A program made the translations under genes and the position numbers. Of a stretch of DNA of 64,000 bases, positions 57,905 through 64,000 are shown piece after piece. A model generated the notes under the pieces. It made no database searches and had not been told where the DNA came from. It worked only from the letters and a program-made list of their open reading frames with translations. The stretch is from positions 124,001 through 188,000 of the forward strand of contig LNKV01000051.1 of assembly GCA_001465935.1 (NCBI GenBank), in the 5' to 3' direction. Each line of letters begins with the position of its first letter. Within the stretch, counting starts at the first letter, position 1. The stretch comes from Clarireedia homoeocarpa. Its lineage: Eukaryota > Ascomycota > Leotiomycetes > Helotiales > Rutstroemiaceae.

Positions 57905-59737
57905 ATCTTCGATCATCGAAGGTATACTTGGCTTAAGATTCATGGATAACGGTTATGGAAAACGGTTATAATTATTCTTATGAATGGAGATTGGTCTTTT
58001 CGGCGTCGCTTAGACTATACGTGATGGGGATCTCATTTACGTCTCATTGGTTTCATGATCTTATGGCTACGCTACGAATCCGATGTAGCATGTGGATTGG
58101 GGGAAGGGTGTAGGTCTCAGGGTTGGTGGGGAGCCGTTTGTTACGAAGGCAGTGCGAGTGTGGACGGCTGTGATGAGACGATATGGCATGGCACTAATGC
58201 ATGTGTACTATACGTCCATGAGACCAAAATGGATGCGATAAAATAAAATAGCTAGAACTGTAGAAGAATTAATTCTTATATTGTCTGGTATGATAAGTTC
58301 ATTTTCGGAAGCTTCAAGCTTGGCAATTAGAAAAGCAGATGAAAGCCGTCTGAGCAACCGAAACCAGCTCTGGTGATGAAATGACTTCAAGCAACTTCAC
58401 CTTCAGGGCCACAAGTTAATTCGATCTGCTGGCCAAGTTTCCTGAAAAGCATCTTCTGTGAGTTCATTCCTTTGACCTAATGGAAGTCTCCAACCATGGA
58501 TGCATCTGGCCTAGGAGACTGGTTCGACACCAGAATTTTCCAAGGCGGATCTTCATGACGTAGGTCCATCGCGAATGACTTGTTAATCTGCATGACATTT
58601 ATAGAGATGGTTGGTTAGGACAGATGTACCTTGTTGAGTTAGTTCAGATTGTCGTTACTAAAGGTTTCCCAAAACCGCAGACTGTGGGCGTACGATGCTG
58701 CAATGCAATCAACTTTAAAGGTATTAATTACCCCTTGCAGTACAGGATGGGGTAAGAAGCCTTTGCTGAGCTCAGAAACCCGTGAAGTTAGCTTAACTCA
58801 TTCTGACTTTTGGAGAAGCAGCAACTTCACTTACTCTGTTCTTGCGCAAGCGTCATTTTCTCCAGAAGTTTCCATTTCGACTTTGTGGTCTTCGGATGTG
58901 TAGGCGAGAAGGAGGTTGAGAGAACCTACTCTTGGTTTTATGTAAGTCGAGTTTCAGCAGGACGATATCTTCCGGGTGTAGCATTTCTACATGATTTCAT
59001 AGATACAGATACGCTCTTCGGCCACCTATTGCTGGAGGAAGATGTGCAATTTTTCAAACCTTCTGATTTCTTTGAGCTCGCACACGATATGCTTCAAAGC
59101 CACATTAAGTATCACAAGGAAGTCTCTTCTGTTCAGGGAGTAATGGTCCTATTTTCGACCCGATGTTGACATGATGCCGGAGATTCTGGGCAGAGGGACA
59201 GAGAGGAATAGAGCTCTAGATCAGATACAACACGCCAAAGTGAGACAACAAAGACCGCCTGAATGCAAGACGCTTGTCATTGAAATCACAAGAACAACCT
59301 AACAGATGGTCCTGCAGGCTTAGCAGACACTGATAATGAGATGGAAAAGAACCGGCTTGTAATGAGACCGTCTGACCAGAATTTGAGAACCCAGCATCTA
59401 AAAAGAGCAAATTATAAAGAGATTCTGAGGTTCGTAGACTACATGAAAACGATGGTGCGGATGCAACATGATGGCTTCGATCTATCAACTTGTTAAGGGA
59501 AAGTCCCAGCTTGAGCCCACATGTAAAAATCATAATAACTACAATTTCCATCCAGTAACCAAGACTCTTCCCACCGTTTAGTCAATAATCATAGGTTATG
59601 ACTAAAACTGTAAAGGTCACTCACTGTACACCTCGATTTCCTTCGCGAAAAACCTTGTATTCTGACAATAACGTACAAGAACTGCCTTGCATCAAGTCAT
59701 TCTGATCTCTTCCACATTTTATCATTCGCATAAACCC
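57905..59737. other. convergent 3' spacer with weak open frames
   Basis: 1.83 kb between the 3' ends of XRN1 and the bL19m gene. The frame 58810-59169 has a segment (HDFIDTDTLFGHLLLEEDVQ) that looks mildly coding-like, but no family or gene structure could be found. No gene is called. Confidence 0.5.
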
Positions 59738-60485
59738 CTACTTCCGCCCCTTGTTCTTCTTTCCTGCGCTCTGCCTCCGACTCGTCCCGTCAGTCCTACC
59801 ACCCAGCGCACCACGTGCCCTCTGGTACTGCAACACGATATTCTGCACACTACGCATATCATGTTTCGGCTTCCTCATATACGTCAACCTAGCTCTTCTA
59901 GCTCTCTTGGCCTTCCTCTGCACCACCTCAATGCCTTCGATATTAGGACTGTAAATCTTATACCACATCTCAACTCCGACTCGCGTCAACTCATTTCGCA
60001 ACAGGATACCAGTCTCGACACCTCGTCGCCGAATGTTGATACATACACCAGCGAAAGGATCGCCGGTCTTGAGTCGTACAAGAAGAACGTCGCCGACATG
60101 GACGGCTTCTGGGTTGGCTTTGGAGAAGAGGTGCGTGCGGGCGCCGGTGGGGTCGAGTACGGCGATCTGGGCGGCATGAAGGTCTTTTATGGGTTCTTTA
60201 AATTTGGCGGCGGGAGTTGGAGGGGGTGGGTAGGTTTTGATTTTTCGGACGGCTGGGAATGAAATTGTCAGTATATGGGATGACTTAGAAACGATGCGAT
60301 CCAGCATCAATGAGTTCGTAGTATATACCTTGAGTTACACCTGGAACTGGTAGCGGGGTTTGAGAAGCGGGCTTCGAGTGGTGATAGGTAGTCAGTGACC
60401 TCTTGACGATCTTCTGCTGTCTCGATTGCCGTAATAAGGACTTCCAACAGCTCAATGGCCGTAATGTGGGCGTCATGGTTGCCAT
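59738..60485 (-). CDS. IMG1: mitochondrial large-subunit ribosomal protein bL19m
   Basis: Two exons: 60485-60329 and 60252-59738, with a 76-nt intron, giving 223 aa. The join restores GVTQAVRKIKTY. The N-terminus (MATMTPTLRPLSCWKSLLRQ) is basic and Ser/Thr-rich, as a mitochondrial presequence. The bL19 core has HVGDVLLVRLKTGDPFAGVC, INIRRRGVETGILLRN, GVEMWYKIYSP and an ending RARLTYMR. The Arg/Gly tail (RARGALGGRTD) is a fungal extension. bL19 sits at the subunit interface next to bL14. The bidirectional 200-bp spacer on its 5' side is shared with another mitochondrial gene. Confidence 0.93.
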
Positions 60486-60685
60486 GGTTGTTGAAGTCTA
60501 GATCCAGTAGTCAACCATTGAGGTTCAGATCCAGAAATTCATTCTGCCACATCACACCGCCCGTTCCGCGAATATTCCTCGTCCCACCAGGACCTCACTC
60601 CCACTACAGACGACAATACAGCATCCGTTGAGATTCATGCTTGCGCAATTTTCTTGAGGTCGCCGTTTTGGTTTCTCATGCAAAG
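60486..60685. promoter_or_regulatory. short bidirectional promoter of two mitochondrial genes
   Basis: Only 200 bp separate the start codons of bL19m and the gene at 60686. Joint control is likely but no known element was identified. Confidence 0.6.
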
Positions 60686-61842
60686 ATGAATCGCCAGGGT
60701 CTCATTAAAGCCATTCGTGGCAGCGAATGCTTAAGTAAAAATGCGCCGCAAAGTCTTAGCAGGCGGCGGAACTTCACAAATTCTGCAGTATGCCAGAAGA
60801 ATGGTAAATAGTAACTCTACTTTTTACACATGGAGGGCATTAGCTTATTTAAACAGGTTCCATACCATCTTTCGAACCCACATCCTCTCCTGAGCTCGAT
60901 CAATTACTCGCTAGGTACCGCTATAAGCTCTTCCTCCCCGCACATCTCTCTGAGTACGATCGGAAAATTGTTTACAACCCCTCGAAGGCGAAAGGACTTT
61001 TAGCCGAACCACAAACCGTAGAAATCGGAGGGGAAGCATTCCGTTTGGAACCTATCGATCCTCTAAATGATGAGCCCAGCAAGAGGTCGTCATTTCATAA
61101 GGTTTTGGAGCTCATGAAGGGCAAAGACTGGAACAACTTACCGCGACTACTAGAAGGCCTTAAATATTGCAAACGTCCCGTAGGAGATTTACAGCTGTTA
61201 CAAATGGTCCGTAAAGCAGCGTTGCAGGATAGAATGGATGTTATCATCGAGTGCGCGAGGAGGGTTGCATATACTGGCTTCAGGTTGAACCAGCCGGAGA
61301 TTGTCAAGACGGTTATGTGGGGCTTGCATTACAAAGCAGCTAATAGCAATTGGGATGAAGCAGAAACAAAGCAAGCTCTAAGATGGGCGGAGATGGTAGC
61401 TGATATGCTGGAGGATAAGAAACATGCTGGTGGTGTGTTTGTTAAGGAAGGGAATGTTCGTGCACTTCCAGAAGTTATTGGTGTATTACTAGAATTGGCT
61501 GCAGTGCGTGCTTCGAGGCATCTAGAAGGAAAGGATGTAGATGGGAAAGTCGCAACCTATGCAGCAAGGATGGTCGATGTGCCGGAGAAAAAGTTGAGTG
61601 TTGAGGATGGGCCGTTGCAAGCTAACTTGGATTGGGCGATGAATTATTGGCTCAAGGAAGCAGTACCTATTATACATGGCATGAAAGAATCACTCCAGAT
61701 TCTTGATCCGAATACAAGGCCCCGAAATAGGCTTATGAACATGCTGCCACCACTGGAGGAGAAGGCTAAGAGGTATGCGGCGAAAATCCGCGCAGGAACC
61801 CTGGGTGCAAAGCTCTATGAGCAGGTGCTTGGTTCAGCATGA
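60686..61842 (+). CDS. mitochondrial protein of unknown function, two exons
   Basis: Exon 1 (60686-60803) is short and ends AAGAATG|GTAAAT; exon 2 is 60857-61842. The 53-nt intron ends TTAAACAG and the join gives QKNGSIPSFEP; total 367 aa. The first 40 residues (Arg/Ser/Asn-rich, no acidic residue except one Glu, RRRNFTNSAVCQ) are a convincing mitochondrial presequence. The mature part opens with SPELDQLLARYRYKLFLP and is largely helical: KVLELMKGKDWNNLPRLLEG and further helix pairs resembling PPR/TPR-like helical repeats, then a Lys/Arg-rich end. I do not recognise the family. Its neighbour suggests a role in mitochondrial translation or assembly, but this is only inference. It lies 65 bp from the convergent cysteine synthase-like gene. 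Confidence 0.8.
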
Positions 61843-61907
61843 AAGCGCCACTGACGGTTGATCATGTCGTAAAAAGACTTCTGTGTTTGAATTACTTGTA
61901 CAATAGT

Positions 61908-63087
61908 TTACGGAAGCACGATATACTTCTCAAGGTGCTTGGGTATTGCTCCAAGGAGCTTCTTCTCCAATAGCCACTTCTTAGAGAATAGCCTGTCGGC
62001 ATATCTATATGCTCCATCACACAGGACAGTCACCACAGTGTGTCCTCTACCGAGTTTCTCAGCCAATTCCTTGGCAGCGGCAACGTTCAAACAAGAGCTT
62101 GCTCCAAGGTATAATCCTTCTTCATCCAGACATCGATATACCATCTCAATACTCTTCTCATCACTGATGTGCATTGAGCCGTCTAACAGATCGATATCTT
62201 GTTTCAGATTGTCTGTGACTCTGCCTTGTCCAATACCTTCCGTAATACTTGAACCGGTCCTTTCATTGAGCTTTCCACCTGACTGAATGTATGAGTGCAA
62301 AACACTTCCTGGCGGATCGGCAAGGAAACATTTGACTTTGCCATCTGATACAGTCTTCAGGTATCGAGTAATACCTGCTAGGGTCCCAGCTGTACCAGTA
62401 GCACAAGTGAATGCGTCGACCTTCCCATTTGTCTGCTGCCATATCTCTGGCCCAGTGGTCTCAATATGGGCTTTTCGATTCGCGATATTATCGAATTGAT
62501 TCGTCCACACAGCATTTTCCAGCCTTTCTGCATGTCTTTTCGCCTGATGATTGTAGTTCTCCGGGTTTTCGAAAGCTACTGCTGGTACTGGGTATACTTC
62601 GGCACCTAGTAATCTCAATAGATCGATTTTGCCTTGCGATTGTGTGTTTGGCATGTAGATGACCAGTTTGTATCCTTTCGATCTGCAGACGTGCGCAAGA
62701 CCGATTCCAGTGTTTCCAGCGGTTCCTTCAACAACAGTCCCGCCGGGCTTCAGAAGACCCTTCTCTTCGGCATCTTTTACGACGTAGAGCGCGGCTCGAT
62801 CCTTAATTGATCCACCTGGATTCATGAATTCTGCCTTTCCAAGCACTTCGCAACCGGTGGCTTCAGAGATGTGGTTTAGGCGAATCAATGGAGTGTTTCC
62901 AATCGCTATAACTGATTAGCACGATCTAAGCCAATATTCGAGAAAGCTTACCTCCAGTTAAACCTTTCACAACACCTTGAGCCTTTGAAACCGCAACACC
63001 ATATTGATTTGGAGCTTCCATTTGAGCGGCCGTTTCCGCAGCTCTTACGGCTGTAGTTGCGAACCGACGAACTCCAAGTCTAAACAT
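61908..63087 (-). CDS. mitochondrial cysteine synthase-like PLP enzyme (Cys12-type)
   Basis: Two exons: 63087-62952 and 62905-61908, with a 46-nt intron, giving 377 aa. I start at MFRLGVRRFATTAV, which gives a good mitochondrial presequence; an in-frame ATG further upstream (63228) is possible but would add a non-mitochondrial leader. The join restores GGAIGNTPLIRL. Family features of the beta-substituting PLP enzymes are clear: NPGGSIKDR with the PLP lysine, EGTAGNTGIG (substrate loop, normally TSGNTG), and CATGTAGTLAGI (phosphate-binding loop). It ends LEKYIVLP. It resembles fungal cysteine synthase 2 (Cys12-like) more than canonical CysK or cystathionine beta-synthase; the substrate is likely O-acetylserine or a relative, not proven. 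Confidence 0.92.
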
Positions 63088-63480
63088 CTTTGTGGTGTGC
63101 AGAAAGTCAATTGGAAGGGCAGCAAATAAATGTTTTTGGAGGGGCTCTTTATTCTCGATGTCGCAATCGGCTTGAGGTTTCGGCCCGACAAGGGGGGGCT
63201 TATCGCTTATCGTGAGATGAAATGACAATGACTAAGCGGGGGGCTGCAAAGTAAACAATTGAATGTCAACAAACATTAACAACGACGAATGAAATTACTA
63301 ACGACTTTGACGTGCGACGACATAGAACTTAGGACTTTGGCACGTCAAGACTGAATTACTTGAGAAACCTCGGAACTAATCATTGCCGTCTTTCAAAATA
63401 CGACAACTACATACTCAACGACAACACAGCCTGGGCTGGCTAAGAGCATAGCAAATTGAAATTTTGGCATATTATTCAAA
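63088..63480. promoter_or_regulatory. divergent spacer, cysteine synthase-like / condensin
   Basis: 393 bp between the start codons. No defined motif. Confidence 0.4.
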
Positions 63481-64000
63481 ATGCCAGGCAGGGTTTCTAG
63501 TAGGACGTCAAGGGCGTCTAGTGCAACTTCTCACAAAACATCCGCGGCAGCATCCAGAGTTTCAACACCTTATGTTGAAGTGCCAGAAGAAGCGCCAGAT
63601 AACGAATTACGAACGCAGATATCGTCCATCTTCCGCGATGCGCAACGAAACACCGCAACCCACCGCAAGTTAGCAGTGAATCTCCGCAAGATACAAGAAG
63701 CTTGTTGTTATGAGCCAACAAGCAAGACGAAGAAGACCGGTGCTGAAGACTTCGAGGAGGAAGATTTCATCAATGAATTTATGAGATGCGTGCTCAGGGT
63801 CATGCCGGTGAAGAAGAGTGAGAGTGTGGGTGAAAAGGTAATTCGGTTCATTGGATTGTTCTTACAACATGCAAACGAGAAGGACAATGAGCTCAACGCA
63901 TCGGGTGAGGATGATGAGGGGGTTTTAGTTGAGACGCCTAGCACAAGACTTACCAGTCATCTCATGTCTACCATTTTACCTCTATTGACGGCTAAAGAGA
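63481..64000 (+). CDS. YCG1: condensin subunit CAP-G / Ycg1 (N-terminal part, cut by window edge)
   Basis: An uninterrupted frame from ATG to the window end (173 codons). A Ser/Thr/Arg-rich leader (about 1-35) is followed by a helical HEAT-like start. The signature segment is DFINEFMRCVLRVMPVKKSE, then VGEKVIRFIGLFLQHANEK and later LTSHLMSTILPLLTAKE. This phrase order is typical of fungal condensin subunit 3, a HEAT-repeat partner of Smc2/Smc4 in mitotic chromosome compaction. The rest of the gene lies outside the window. Confidence 0.9.
   Translation, partial: MPGRVSSRTSRASSATSHKTSAAASRVSTPYVEVPEEAPDNELRTQISSIFRDAQRNTATHRKLAVNLRKIQEACCYEPTSKTKKTGAEDFEEEDFINEFMRCVLRVMPVKKSESVGEKVIRFIGLFLQHANEKDNELNASGEDDEGVLVETPSTRLTSHLMSTILPLLTAKE

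Noticed and set aside
58490..58560. GGTTCGACACC, which resembles a tRNA B box
   Set aside because: No A box, acceptor stem or anticodon arm could be placed at the right distance. A scan by eye found no tRNA gene elsewhere in the window.
58810..59169. 119-codon frame between XRN1 and bL19m
   Set aside because: It has a mildly coding-like central part, but no domain, no splice partner and no good start context.

Overview
The window looks like a nuclear contig from a filamentous ascomycete (Pezizomycotina). The pointers are short introns of about 46-180 nt with CTAAC/CTGAC branch sites, a dispersed 5S rRNA gene, a CE15-CBM1 secreted esterase and cyanovirin-N-type lectins. A Leotiomycete of the Botrytis/Sclerotinia kind is my best guess from gene content and moderate GC, but it is inference. 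I resolved 18 protein genes, one of them cut by the right edge, by joining exons at splice sites, plus one 5S rRNA gene.

Layout. 1-5.5 kb: sparse; a weak retroelement-like relic, a small basic membrane-type protein and a 5S rRNA gene. 5.5-9.6 kb: three minus-strand genes (WW-domain protein, Mmc1-like mitochondrial protein, conserved unknown). 10.6-12.6 kb: calcineurin catalytic subunit. 14.6-20.5 kb: glucuronoyl esterase with CBM1 and two CVNH lectin genes of identical gene structure. 20.5-24.9 kb: gene-poor, with an 8-bp minisatellite. 24.9-27 kb: CYS3/MetR-like bZIP regulator and pICln. 27.4-31.9 kb: a divergent pair encoding both halves of a biotin-dependent acyl-CoA carboxylase. 32.7-35 kb: Pmp3-type protein and signal peptidase subunit Spc3. 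35-42.6 kb: 7.6 kb with no convincing gene, packed with simple repeats. 42.6-50.5 kb: Nrp1-like exonuclease-fold/RRM/RanBP-zinc-finger protein and a large F-box protein, convergent. 51.3-57.9 kb: histone chaperone Hat2/RbAp48 and 5'-3' exoribonuclease Xrn1, divergent. 59.7-64 kb: mitochondrial ribosomal protein bL19m, a mitochondrial protein of unknown role, a mitochondrial cysteine synthase-like enzyme and the start of condensin subunit CAP-G.

Most genes are ordinary housekeeping loci. The points I find most worth a second look are: (i) the carboxylase pair, whose beta chain resembles PCC-type rather than methylcrotonyl-type enzymes and whose shared promoter holds an inverted pair of CreA-type motifs; (ii) a sharp switch from C-ending to G-ending codons, repeated exon by exon in five genes but absent from their neighbours; (iii) the altered first catalytic motif and the stop-free 180-nt intron of the Nrp1-like gene; (iv) the CVNH gene pair; (v) Ser in place of the usual Asn in the bZIP basic region.

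All gene models come from reading the sequence alone. No alignment, expression data or database search was used.
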